DNA from: Alcanivorax jadensis T9 | GTDB lineage: Bacteria; Pseudomonadota; Gammaproteobacteria; Pseudomonadales; Alcanivoracaceae | NCBI RefSeq assembly: GCF_000756655.1 | Contig: NZ_ARXU01000005.1 | Coordinates: 62,001-126,000 of the forward strand | Direction of reading: 5' to 3' | Length of the DNA stretch: 64,000 bases | Shown: positions 31,354-39,303 of the stretch, piece by piece | Numbering within the stretch: the stretch's first letter is position 1 | Layout: each line of letters opens with the position of its first letter | Position numbers and translations under genes: made by a program | The notes under the pieces: model-generated | Databases searched by the model: none | What the model was told of the DNA's origin: nothing | What the model saw: the letters and a program-made list of their open reading frames with translations, nothing else

Positions 31354-32046
31354 TTATATCGCCTTCGCTTGGGTGGAAGCCTCCAGTAACTGATCTACCA
31401 GCTGTAGTCTCAGACCTTCATCCAGAACGGATAGGGCAGGAGACAGCACTTTCATGAGCGAGGCCTGGTCGGCGCCATTGGCCAGCTCAAGCAGTTGCCT
31501 GGACAGTTGGTCAGTTGCCTCCGGTGCGGATTGCAGGGCGTCCAGTTGTTTGCCTGCTGACTCACTCAATGCAATGTGATCTGTGTCCGACGTCTTTTCC
31601 AGGGTATTGAATGCCCGATTAAGCAATTGCACCACACCTTCCTCTTCCTCCTGGCTGGCACAGTGAACGCTGATGCGTGTTGGCAGGGAAATACAGAACT
31701 CATCCAGCTCGAATTCCTGGCTACTGAACCATTGTTGTAGTCGCTGCGCCATTGCCACGGCACCGTCCACGGCGGTGGCCGGCAAGACCACGAACAGGGA
31801 TTGCCCTGACTGACTGCTCACCAGCCCGTCCTCACAACGTTTAGTGGTATGCATTTGGTGCAGGACCTTCGCAAGCAAGCGCTGAATTCGCTCGGAGCCG
31901 ATATCCGCCTTGATGGATGCCAGCTCCTGAAATCGGATAGCGAGGATGCTGAGGGGCTGCTGATGTCGCCGACAGAGAGACATCGCCTGGTGAATCATCT
32001 GCTGGATATGGCTGCTTTCGCGGCTGCTGGTTGTCACGGCAGTCAT
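31354..32046 (-). CDS. Degenerate GGDEF-domain protein
   Basis: A 230-residue soluble protein. Residues about 20-160 keep the outline of a diguanylate cyclase domain: PLSILAIRFQELASIKADIG, and SQSGQSLFVVLPATAVDGAVAMAQRLQQW. The signature GGDEF has become GQSLF, and the metal-binding Asp residues are missing, so it cannot be an active cyclase. The C-terminal 70 residues form a separate helical region. It might bind c-di-GMP or GTP, or act by protein contact (inference). Start ATG 32046 has GAGGT 8 bases upstream; an earlier in-frame start at 32064 is possible. It is the only gene on its strand here and is divergent from the small membrane protein at 32263. Confidence 0.72.
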   Translation of the reverse strand: MTAVTTSSRESSHIQQMIHQAMSLCRRHQQPLSILAIRFQELASIKADIGSERIQRLLAKVLHQMHTTKRCEDGLVSSQSGQSLFVVLPATAVDGAVAMAQRLQQWFSSQEFELDEFCISLPTRISVHCASQEEEEGVVQLLNRAFNTLEKTSDTDHIALSESAGKQLDALQSAPEATDQLSRQLLELANGADQASLMKVLSPALSVLDEGLRLQLVDQLLEASTQAKAI

Positions 32047-32262
32047 TGGGTACCTCGGGGCCACACATTAAGATGACGTTCCTTTCGTGGGAGCGTGTAC
32101 AGGCTCTTAACAGTGGGTATCCTTTCCCTTGGTTTTCACTCTAATGAATTCCCTTTGGGCAGGCATTGCGCGCATACTTTATTTAACAACATTGTCTTGC
32201 TCTGTTACCAAAACCGGTTGTTTATCAGCCAATTAGAGCGGATAGAGAAAAGGAGTGAGGGC

Positions 32263-32586
32263 ATGTCGATAATCTGGGTAATCGCCACGGCGGTGTTGAG
32301 CTCGGCAATGACACTGGCAGTGGTAGCGCTGTGGGGGCATTTCTACTTTCAGCCGCGGTTGCGTGACAGCATGCAGAAAGAGCTGGATGAGCAGGTGGAA
32401 AACGCTGCTCAGGTGCTGTCTTCGCGGGTGGAAGAGGGGGTGCGCCGCGGCCTGGTGGATGGCGTCCGCAATTTGGACACCCGGGATGTGCTGGAAGGGG
32501 CCAGTCGCAGCCTGGCCCGCTCCAGCGCGGAGCTGGTCGGCGAACGCCTGGGGCAAATTTTTGGCGCGCCGAAGAAGAATCGATAA
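32263..32586 (+). CDS. Small single-pass membrane protein with GHFY motif
   Basis: A 107-residue protein. One hydrophobic helix (VIATAVLSSAMTLAVVAL) is followed at once by WGHFYFQPRLRDSM and then an amphipathic, charged helical tail. It resembles the protein encoded at 35134-35451, which has IGHFYLGPKIERKV at the same place and a similar tail ending in SR..AR. This suggests two paralogues. ATG 32263 is chosen because AGGAGTGAGG lies just upstream; the open frame before it has no such support. The function is not known. Confidence 0.75.
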   Translation: MSIIWVIATAVLSSAMTLAVVALWGHFYFQPRLRDSMQKELDEQVENAAQVLSSRVEEGVRRGLVDGVRNLDTRDVLEGASRSLARSSAELVGERLGQIFGAPKKNR

Positions 32587-32893
32587 TACGAGCTAGTCTG
32601 ATTGCATAGGGCAAGTTCCGAGATATCTACGAAGCTGCTGTAGGAGCGGCGCTTGAACCGCGAACCTTGCGCAGCAAGGATATCGCCCGCAGGGCGATCA
32701 GGAATCTCAGCGCTCCACAGGTTTCAGAAAGAACGATAGGCCTTGGCCTTTGTCTCCTCGCTGCGCTCGGTTCGCATGTCGCAGATCCCCTGGGTGGGCA
32801 AGCATAGCTCCTACGGGGAGCGTTGCTGGCGCGCTCGAAACTTGCTGGCTGGTCGTTTTGGCCTAACCTGCGTCGCAGCTTATCGCTCGGCGG
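32587..32893. repeat. Gap with REP-like half sites
   Basis: A REP-like arm GCTGTAGGAGCGGCGCTTGA...CGCGAACC is at 32638-32667, with related words near 32680-32700 (CGCCCGCAGGGCGATCAGG). A weaker inverse, AGCTCCTACGG, is near 32807. The rest of this 307-base gap looks empty. Confidence 0.6.
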
Positions 32894-33649
32894 CTACAGC
32901 CTGCCCCTGGCGGGGAGTAGTCGAGCCAGCAGGAAGGCAATGCCAAGGCTGAGCATGGCCAGGGACAACACATCCTGCTGCAATGCATGCAAGGTGGTTT
33001 CCCACAGGGAGGACGCCTTGAGTAGCGACAGCAGAATCAGCAGGGTGCCGGTGAGGCTGAAGAACTGGTCCAGCTTGCGGGCTCGTCGCAATTCTCCGCG
33101 CAGGTGACGCAGTTCCTCGAGGATGTCTTCCTGAATCAATTGCTGACGAGCTACCTGTTCTGCCAGTTCTCCGACCTGCTGAGGCAGGGTGGCCAGCTTC
33201 TCCAGCCAAACCGGGTCTTCACGGCGCAGCAGGTCGAGCAGCTCCTTGAGCCGGACATGGTCGTCGAGCCAGTTGCGAACCAGTGGCCACAGGCTGAAAT
33301 TCTCGATCAGGTTGGCTAGTTCGGCAATTTGCCTGTCGCTGCCGGTGACGCGCAGGGATTCGTGATCGGTCAGTGGCTCGCTGGCAAACAACCAGTGGAC
33401 CATGGCTCCCAGAGGACCCCGGACACGGATATCCACGTTGCCTTCGTAGTCGGTTAGCAGTTCCACGCCATCTTCATAGATCAGCACATAGAGCACCCAG
33501 AGCGGGCGCTCAGTACGAATCCGCACGACAGTGCCGTGCAGGGCGGCTAATCTGTCGCGGCCGGGCTGGTTGCCGGTGAGCGCCTGATTGAGTGCGCTCT
33601 CCAAACCACCAAGCACAATCAGCTGGGGGAAACTACCGGTCTGAGGCAT
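32894..33649 (-). CDS. SCP2-domain protein related to UbiJ, with C-terminal membrane hairpin
   Basis: About 251 residues. The N-terminal 100 residues look like an SCP2 sterol-carrier domain as in the ubiquinone factor UbiJ: LIVLGGLESALNQAL, then strands ending SDRQIAELANLIENF. A charged coiled-coil follows (QQVGELAEQVARQQLIQEDILEELRHLRGELRRARKL), and at the end two hydrophobic helices (TLLILLSLLKASSLW and LSLAMLSLGIAFLLARLLP). UbiJ itself lacks the membrane pair and lies beside ubiE and ubiB, which are not present here. It may deliver or organise lipids or quinones at the membrane (inference). The start is uncertain: ATG 33649 matches the family N-terminus, while the frame is open back to TTG 33715. 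Confidence 0.7.
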   Translation of the reverse strand: MPQTGSFPQLIVLGGLESALNQALTGNQPGRDRLAALHGTVVRIRTERPLWVLYVLIYEDGVELLTDYEGNVDIRVRGPLGAMVHWLFASEPLTDHESLRVTGSDRQIAELANLIENFSLWPLVRNWLDDHVRLKELLDLLRREDPVWLEKLATLPQQVGELAEQVARQQLIQEDILEELRHLRGELRRARKLDQFFSLTGTLLILLSLLKASSLWETTLHALQQDVLSLAMLSLGIAFLLARLLPARGRL

Positions 33650-33913
33650 AAGTGAGGGAAAATCCTGTCCTGAAATGGGATCTCGTTGTCGCTTCGGGTC
33701 CCGATTTGTTGCCAAAAATTACGTTATCTTGCTTATATTTAGAGTGCCAGCTACCTATACTAGGCACTTTTATAATAAAGGGCACCTCCCATGATAGGTT
33801 GCTGCCTTAAAACGACATTGGCTTTTTAGACCGGGATTGGCGAAAGCGGGATATGTTTGTCTTGGCACTGTCGCGTTACAGTGCACAAGCCCTTGGAGGG
33901 GAGTTGTTTTTCA

Positions 33914-35134
33914 ATGCTGGAATCATTGCTTTCGTACCCGGACTTCTGGAAGTACGTCAGTATACCTTTCATCGCCGGTGCCGTAGGGTGGATAACCAAC
34001 TGGATGGCCGTCAAAATGACGTTCTATCCACTGGAATTCATTGGTATTCGGCCAATCTTCGGCTGGCAGGGGATCATTCCCTCCAAGGTCGAGAAGATGG
34101 CAGGTATAGTCGTGGACAAGGCCCTTTCCAAACTGGGCAGTCTGGACGAGTTTTTTCGCGAGATGGAGCCGGAAAAGATATCCGCCCACCTCACCCGCAC
34201 CATCCAGCTACGTATTGAAGAGTACACCGATGAGGTGATGACCGAGCGCAATGCCGTGCTCTGGGAGAATTTGCCTCTGTTGGTGCGCAAGCGTGTCTAC
34301 GCCCGCGCACGCCGGGCAATTCCAGCGGTCATGGACAATGTGGTTGATGACATCAGCCGCAATCTGGACAGCTTGGTGGACATGAAGCACATGGTCATCA
34401 CCCAGATGAGCGAAGACAAGGCGCTCATGGTGCAGATGTTCCAGGAAGTGGGTGATCCTGAATTTCGTTTCATTACCAATTCCGGTTTCTACTTCGGTTT
34501 CCTGTTCGGCCTGATCCAGGTGCCGGTATTCATCTTTGTGCCTGAAAACTGGGTGTTACCGTTCTTTGGCTTTATCGTCGGTATTGCCACCAACTGGCTG
34601 GCTCTGAACCTGATTTTTCGACCGCTCAATCCCGTTAAAATCGGCCCTTTCCGCATTCAGGGACTGTTCCTGAAGCGGCAGAAGGATGTGGCTGAATCCT
34701 TTGCTCGCCTTGCTACGGATGAGGTGATCACCTTGCGCAACATCATGTACCAGGTGGTTAACGGTCCCCGTGGAGATCGCACCAAGGCCCTGATCAAACG
34801 CCATCTCAAACCACTGCTCAATGGTGGCGTGGTGCGTACGGCTGCCCAGTTGACGGTGGGCCCGGAGGGTTATGCGGATCTCAAGAAGGCGGTGGAAGAC
34901 AAAGCAGTCGATCTTGCCGTGGAGCCTTTTGAAGATCAGGGCTTCAACAAAGAGCGGGGCCTGATTGTCGAGAAGCTCATGGCTGAACGGATGCAGGCGC
35001 TCAGCTCGGAAGAATTCCAGGACTTGCTGCGACCCGCCTTCCAGGAAGATGAGTGGATTCTGATCGTGGTAGGCGGCTTCCTGGGGGCCATGGCCGGGGT
35101 CGGGCAACTGCTGTTCATGTTCGGAGCGGCCTGA
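33914..35134 (+). CDS. DUF445 family membrane protein
   Basis: A 406-residue protein of the DUF445/YjiN-like family. An N-terminal helix with IPFIAGAVGWITNWMAVKMTFYPLEFIG and a repeated second copy (FFGFIVGIATNWLALNLIFRPLNPV) are typical: the motif NWxAxxxxFxPL occurs twice. A final helix (ILIVVGGFLGAMAGVGQLLFMFG) ends the protein. The middle is a charged helical domain. The family may link membrane and cell-envelope or shape functions, but its role is not established. ATG 33914 follows GGAGGGGAG; the longer frame from 33857 is unlikely. The stop overlaps the ATG of the next gene (TGATG), so the two are coupled. Confidence 0.88.
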   Translation: MLESLLSYPDFWKYVSIPFIAGAVGWITNWMAVKMTFYPLEFIGIRPIFGWQGIIPSKVEKMAGIVVDKALSKLGSLDEFFREMEPEKISAHLTRTIQLRIEEYTDEVMTERNAVLWENLPLLVRKRVYARARRAIPAVMDNVVDDISRNLDSLVDMKHMVITQMSEDKALMVQMFQEVGDPEFRFITNSGFYFGFLFGLIQVPVFIFVPENWVLPFFGFIVGIATNWLALNLIFRPLNPVKIGPFRIQGLFLKRQKDVAESFARLATDEVITLRNIMYQVVNGPRGDRTKALIKRHLKPLLNGGVVRTAAQLTVGPEGYADLKKAVEDKAVDLAVEPFEDQGFNKERGLIVEKLMAERMQALSSEEFQDLLRPAFQEDEWILIVVGGFLGAMAGVGQLLFMFGAA

Positions 35135-35451
35135 TGGAAACGCTGCAGATAGATATAGCCACTCTGGGGTGGCTGCTGTTTGCAGCGGCGGGAGCGTCTT
35201 CTCTGCTGACCCTGACCCTGATGGGGTTAATTGGTCATTTTTATCTGGGGCCCAAAATTGAACGCAAGGTGGATCGCCGTCTTGAAGAGGGCGCCAATCA
35301 GCTGGAAGAGCGCCTGAGGAAGCGGATTGTCGATTTGCTTACCGGCCGCTCTCGGGAAGTGATCCGCAACAGCGCCCGGGATCTGGCTCGGGGCATGGGC
35401 CTGATTGGCAATCGGCGGCCGGATGATAATGATGATCTGGATGGGCAATAG
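35134..35451 (+). CDS. Small single-pass membrane protein with GHFY motif (paralogue)
   Basis: A 105-residue protein with one long hydrophobic helix (GWLLFAAAGASSLLTLTLMGL), then IGHFYLGPKIERKVDRRLEEG and a basic, amphipathic helical tail. It shows the same layout and the same GHFY...P pattern as the product at 32263. Start ATG 35134 overlaps the DUF445 stop, so it is probably made together with that protein and may be its partner (inference). No known family is recognised. Confidence 0.78.
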   Translation: METLQIDIATLGWLLFAAAGASSLLTLTLMGLIGHFYLGPKIERKVDRRLEEGANQLEERLRKRIVDLLTGRSREVIRNSARDLARGMGLIGNRRPDDNDDLDGQ

Positions 35452-35616
35452 CCTGATCTGATGAGAAATTGATCACATAAACGATCATTGAGCAATTGTC
35501 AGACAAACTCGTGCAAACCTGCTCTGCTACCCCCCTATAATTTACCCCATCGCGTCGATGCCGTTGCTTGTTGCTGCGCTGCATCTGCTCGTGGAATTAC
35601 CTTCGGAGTCTGGATC

Positions 35617-36081
35617 ATGTCCGACGATAAGCAGAATGAAAAAGAAGAGCGGAATCCTAGCCCGCTGAAGGCCCTTAGCGGGGCTTCACGAGACATTCGC
35701 AAGTATACCCACCAGATCTGGCTTGCCGGTCTGGGAGCGTTCGCACGGGCCGAGGAAGAGGGTAGTGGCTTTTTTGATGCCCTGGTCGAAGCTGGCCGAG
35801 AAGTGGAACGTCACACCAAGGACAAAACCGAGTCCCGGGTGGAAGAGATCAAGGAACGGGTTCGCCATCATACCGGCGAGACCATGGACAAGATGGAGAA
35901 GGCCTTCGACGATCGCCTGAACAAGGCGCTGTCCCGGTTGGGGCTCCCCAACAAGCGGGAAGTCGAAGAGCTGGAGAAACGGGTTCATGAGCTTACCAGT
36001 GCTCTGAGTAAAGCCGAGGAAGATGTACATACTTCCTCTGAATCCGAGACTCCAAAACGCCGCAGCCGCAAGAAGAGCTGA
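35617..36081 (+). CDS. Phasin family protein (polyhydroxyalkanoate granule-associated)
   Basis: A 154-residue protein. The core is a phasin-like helix, IRKYTHQIWLAGLGAFARAEEEGSGFFDALVEAGREVE, common to PhaI/PhaF-type proteins. It is followed by a coiled coil and a basic, Ser/Lys-rich tail ending RRSRKKS. Phasins coat PHA granules and stabilise them; the basic tail recalls PhaF, which also binds DNA, though it is much shorter here. ATG 35617 with GGAG upstream is the start; a TATAAT at 35536-35541 may be the promoter's -10 box. The gene is followed by a strong terminator. Confidence 0.85.
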   Translation: MSDDKQNEKEERNPSPLKALSGASRDIRKYTHQIWLAGLGAFARAEEEGSGFFDALVEAGREVERHTKDKTESRVEEIKERVRHHTGETMDKMEKAFDDRLNKALSRLGLPNKREVEELEKRVHELTSALSKAEEDVHTSSESETPKRRSRKKS

Positions 36082-36135
36082 GGCGTCCAAACAGTGTTGT
36101 AGCGCACACCGCTAACCCCTTAGTGGTGTCTTTTG

Positions 36136-36165
36136 ACGGGTACCCCCTTGGTACCCGTTTTTTTT
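36136..36165 (+). terminator. Rho-independent terminator of the phasin gene
   Basis: A nine-base stem ACGGGTACC / GGTACCCGT with a five-base loop is followed by a run of eight T residues. It ends the transcript 55 bases after the stop codon. Confidence 0.92.
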
Positions 36166-37130
36166 AGTTCGAAATAAGCCCCTCACAGAGGGTATGGCCA
36201 GATTACTCGGAACGACTGTGCCACGCTGTCACCCTTGGTAACGTCTTCATGCCCCAATTTTGTTCACAGGTTTCTGTCAATGGGCTTTTTCTGCAATAAA
36301 ATATGACAAACCCGTGAATGGTCCATAATAAACAGCGCAACCAATTGAAATATAATGAATTTATTGATTGGTCAAAAAATAGGCATGTCGTCAATAGCCG
36401 TGAAAAACCGGTGAGATAGAGCGGTTGTGTACCGGCTATGCACAGGGTTATCCACAGCTTCTGTGGAAAAGAATTTAGAGGGTATGATTGTACCGATGCG
36501 TGGTAGAGATCGGTTACCTGAACGGCCTGTATATGACAAGGAAGTGGCGTTTTTGCACAAGGCTGCTATTGAGCTCATGCGATTGGCTGTCATCCGGTTG
36601 TCATCTGGCGTGGCCAAAAAAGCACCGCTAAGTTGCTGAGAATAATAAGGTTTGCTGTCTGTGTAATTATCCATCATTGAGAGGGAAAGGCCTTTTGCCG
36701 GGGGTTACAGACGGTTCTTCTCAGCTTTTCCACAATTCTATCCACAGGTTTTGTGAGTAACCCCCCGCTAAATGTGCTGATGCGCTCTGCAAGTTGTGGA
36801 AAGTGTCAATCCCTGTCCTGGTGGAAAATCATGCAAACAGCTGAAAGGTATCCTATACGGGGGCTGTAGAGTGTTTTCCTGAGGTCCTGCACAGAGTTGT
36901 CCACAGACCATGGGGATAGTTGTTGGGGTGTGGAAGAATAATGTCTGTGGCGCGCTGATCGGGCAAGCAGCCTGAAGTGGCTTGTGTGGTGTTTGATTTG
37001 GGGGGTGTTTGGCCTCATTAAGTCGGCTTTTCCCGTACTCAGGGCAAAGAAAGGGGCTTGCCCGGAGCAGGGTCAGCAGAGCTGTGGCTTCAGGGGTGTG
37101 CTGTGAATATATCGGTATGATTGGCAAATA
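36166..37130. other. Gene-free region with a cluster of DnaA-box-like sites
   Basis: No coding frame of more than about 100 residues here looks real. Sites of the form TTATNCACA or one base away are at 36260 (TTGTTCACA), 36436 (CTATGCACA), 36448 (TTATCCACA, perfect), 36462 (reverse, TTTTCCACA), 36726 (TTTTCCACA), 36738 (CTATCCACA), 36795 (reverse, CTTTCCACA) and 36897 (TTGTCCACA). Left of the densest group lies an AT-rich stretch (about 36295-36385). TCCACAG at 36451 and CTGTGGA at 36461 form a 7-base palindrome around CTT. This layout resembles a replication-origin or DnaA-binding locus, but dnaA, dnaN or gidA are not seen nearby. Confidence 0.55.
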
Positions 37131-37160
37131 AAAAAGGGTGCCCGAAGGCACCCTTTTTTT
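37131..37160 (-). terminator. Bidirectional terminator after the acyl-CoA synthetase gene
   Basis: AAAAAGGGTGCC pairs with GGCACCCTTTTT around a CGAA loop, with A and T runs on both sides. It ends the acyl-CoA synthetase transcript on the minus strand, 18 bases after the stop. Confidence 0.9.
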
Positions 37161-37177
37161 GGTCAGCAACGGAAAGA

Positions 37178-39007
37178 TCAGAAACGGTGCTCGCCGTTGT
37201 CGATGCTTTCCTGGCTTTCCTTGTCCAGCTGCTGGTAGCAATCAGCCTTGGGAAGCAATACGTAGACTGCATTGTCTTGCTGGCCAAGGTCGTACTTCTG
37301 TTCTTTCAGCTTGTTCTTCTGGTGCTTGAAGGTACCGGTGGTTTCCATGGCCTGCTCGTTGATACGCAGGAACACGGGAATGGCGTAGTGTGGCAGTTCA
37401 CGCTTCAGGTAGGCGCACAGCCCCTTGAAGTCGAATTCACTGTGGTGGCAGGTCAGACGAACCTGTGCCATGCCGGCCCGGCCATTGGTGTTGGGAATTT
37501 CCACACCGTAAACCACAGATTCCTGAATGCCATCAAAACCGTCCAGAATCTGTTCCACTTCGGTGGTGGACACGTTTTCGCCTTTCCAGCGGAAGGTATC
37601 GCCCAGACGATCCACGAACTGCGCATGGCGGAAGCCGATATCGCGCATCATGTCGCCGGTGTTGAACCAGGCGTCGCCCTTCTTGAAAACGTCACGGAAG
37701 ATGGATTTTTCGGTCTTCTCCGGGTCGGTGTAGCCGTCAAATGGGGTCTTGTCGGTGATCTCGCCGAGCATCAGGCCGGATTCGCCCTTACCCACCTTGA
37801 TCATGTTACCGCTGCTGTCGCGTACCGGCTCGTCCCGTTCCTTGTCGTATTTGACGATGGCATAGCTGACAGGAGAGAAACCCACGGTGTTGTCGAAGTT
37901 GAACACATTGGTAAAAGCTACATTGCCTTCTGAGGAGGCATACAGCTCTACCACGCGGTCAATGCCGAAACGATCCTTGAACTCTTTCCAGATGCTCGGG
38001 CGCAGGCCGTTGCCAACAATGGTGTGAACCTTATTGTCCTGGTCATTGGGCTTTTCCGGTTGCTCGTGCAGATAGCGACACAATTCGCCTACATAACCAA
38101 ACGCAGTACAGCCGTGACGGCGGATATCTTCCCAGAAGCCGCTGGCGGAGAACTTGCGCGCCAGTACCAGGGTGCCTGCAGGGGCCAGCACTGATGCCCA
38201 GCAGATGACCATGCCAGTGGCGTGGTAGAAGGGCAGGGTGGTGTAAAGGCGATCGTCAGCATTGAGGCGTACCGCCGAATAGCCAAACCCACCGTAAGCC
38301 TTTTCCCACCGACCGTGGTTGAACACCACGGCTTTGGGCAGGCCCGTGGTACCGGACGTATAAATGTAGAACAGCGGATCACGGAGGAAAGTCTGCTTGC
38401 TGGAAGCCGGGTTCTCGCTGGAGCAGTCCTTGATTTCGCTGGCCAGGTTCTTGTAGCCGGCGGGAGCGTCACCCGGGTTTTCCAGGGTGTCCTGGTCGGC
38501 GAAGAAAAAGAAATTATCCTTAAGATCCAGGTCGCCGCGAATCTCTTCCACGGCTTCTACCAGCTCCTCACCAATAATGGCGGCCTTGGGTTTCACCAGA
38601 TTGAAAGAATGGACCAGTACTTTGCCACGCTGGGAGGTATTGATCAGCGCAGCGCAAACGCCCATTTTGGCACAGGCGGCTACGGTGACTAGCAGTTCCG
38701 GGCGGTTTTCGATGTTGACGGCGATAGTGTCGCCTTTTTTCAGACCGATGGAGGCCAGGTAATCTGCCAATCGGTTAGCCCAGGCATTGAACTGCTTATA
38801 GGTAAGCTCGGTGTCTTCGTAGATCAGGGCGGCGCCGTTGGGGTTCATGCCGGTGGCTCGCTCGATGGCCATGCCCAGCCCCAAAGGCTTGGTCGTGTCA
38901 GTGATCTTGGCCATCCGCGAGCCCTTGATCAGGCCTGGCAGATTGCTGACCACCTCGGGAACCTTGGACAGAAGCTTGGGCAACGTGATGATGTCGGCGC
39001 TGCTCAT
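37178..39007 (-). CDS. Long/very-long-chain fatty acyl-CoA synthetase (FATP/FadD6 type; AtuH-like)
   Basis: A 609-residue ANL-superfamily enzyme of the FATP (very-long-chain) branch. The AMP-binding P-loop is YIYTSGTTGLPKAV. Other features are TTLPFYHATGM, ELYASSEGNVAFTN, WFNTGDMMRDIGF and RLGDTFRWKGENVSTTEVEQIL. The C-terminal Lys segment TGTFKHQKNKLKEQ is the usual adenylation site. It turns a carboxylic acid into its CoA thioester with ATP. In the Pseudomonas atu clusters, atuH encodes an acyl-CoA synthetase of this branch at the same end, so it may activate citronellate or geranate here. It is 296 bases after atuF, so it may be a separate transcription unit. ATG 39007 has GGAG 8 bases upstream. 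Confidence 0.88.
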   Translation of the reverse strand: MSSADIITLPKLLSKVPEVVSNLPGLIKGSRMAKITDTTKPLGLGMAIERATGMNPNGAALIYEDTELTYKQFNAWANRLADYLASIGLKKGDTIAVNIENRPELLVTVAACAKMGVCAALINTSQRGKVLVHSFNLVKPKAAIIGEELVEAVEEIRGDLDLKDNFFFFADQDTLENPGDAPAGYKNLASEIKDCSSENPASSKQTFLRDPLFYIYTSGTTGLPKAVVFNHGRWEKAYGGFGYSAVRLNADDRLYTTLPFYHATGMVICWASVLAPAGTLVLARKFSASGFWEDIRRHGCTAFGYVGELCRYLHEQPEKPNDQDNKVHTIVGNGLRPSIWKEFKDRFGIDRVVELYASSEGNVAFTNVFNFDNTVGFSPVSYAIVKYDKERDEPVRDSSGNMIKVGKGESGLMLGEITDKTPFDGYTDPEKTEKSIFRDVFKKGDAWFNTGDMMRDIGFRHAQFVDRLGDTFRWKGENVSTTEVEQILDGFDGIQESVVYGVEIPNTNGRAGMAQVRLTCHHSEFDFKGLCAYLKRELPHYAIPVFLRINEQAMETTGTFKHQKNKLKEQKYDLGQQDNAVYVLLPKADCYQQLDKESQESIDNGEHRF

Positions 39008-39303
39008 AGGATCTCCATTAGTCTGTGTTCTTGGAAGGCCCAGGCACAAAACACCACGGGATCAATCGATACAGGCCAGTCTTTCGATCACGGCATGTAA
39101 ACGGTTATCCGCAGGCTGTTCAGCCGGGAACCCAGTATTGGCAAGCGGGCGCTTACCTTAACCGTAGCACCATGGCAGGGCAAGAGCCCTGCCCGGGAGC
39201 TGTGCCGGAGCAGATTGTAGCGGTCCGTTTTGGCCTTATCTGCCCGATGCAAATTGAAGCACAGTGGAGTGTCCCTCTCCGTTTGCAAAATGTCACTGAC
39301 GGA
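39008..39303. other. Gap between acyl-CoA synthetase and atuF genes
   Basis: A 296-base region without a gene. The only structure I see is a short pair AGGGCAAGAGCCCTGCCC at 39177-39194. No clear -35/-10 pair is found upstream of the synthetase gene, though a promoter is expected in it because of the distance from atuF. Confidence 0.4.

Noticed and set aside
36372-37241. Several frames of 60-157 residues in the gene-free kilobase
   Set aside because: No ribosome sites, no domain-like pattern, several overlap each other and the DnaA-box-like sites.
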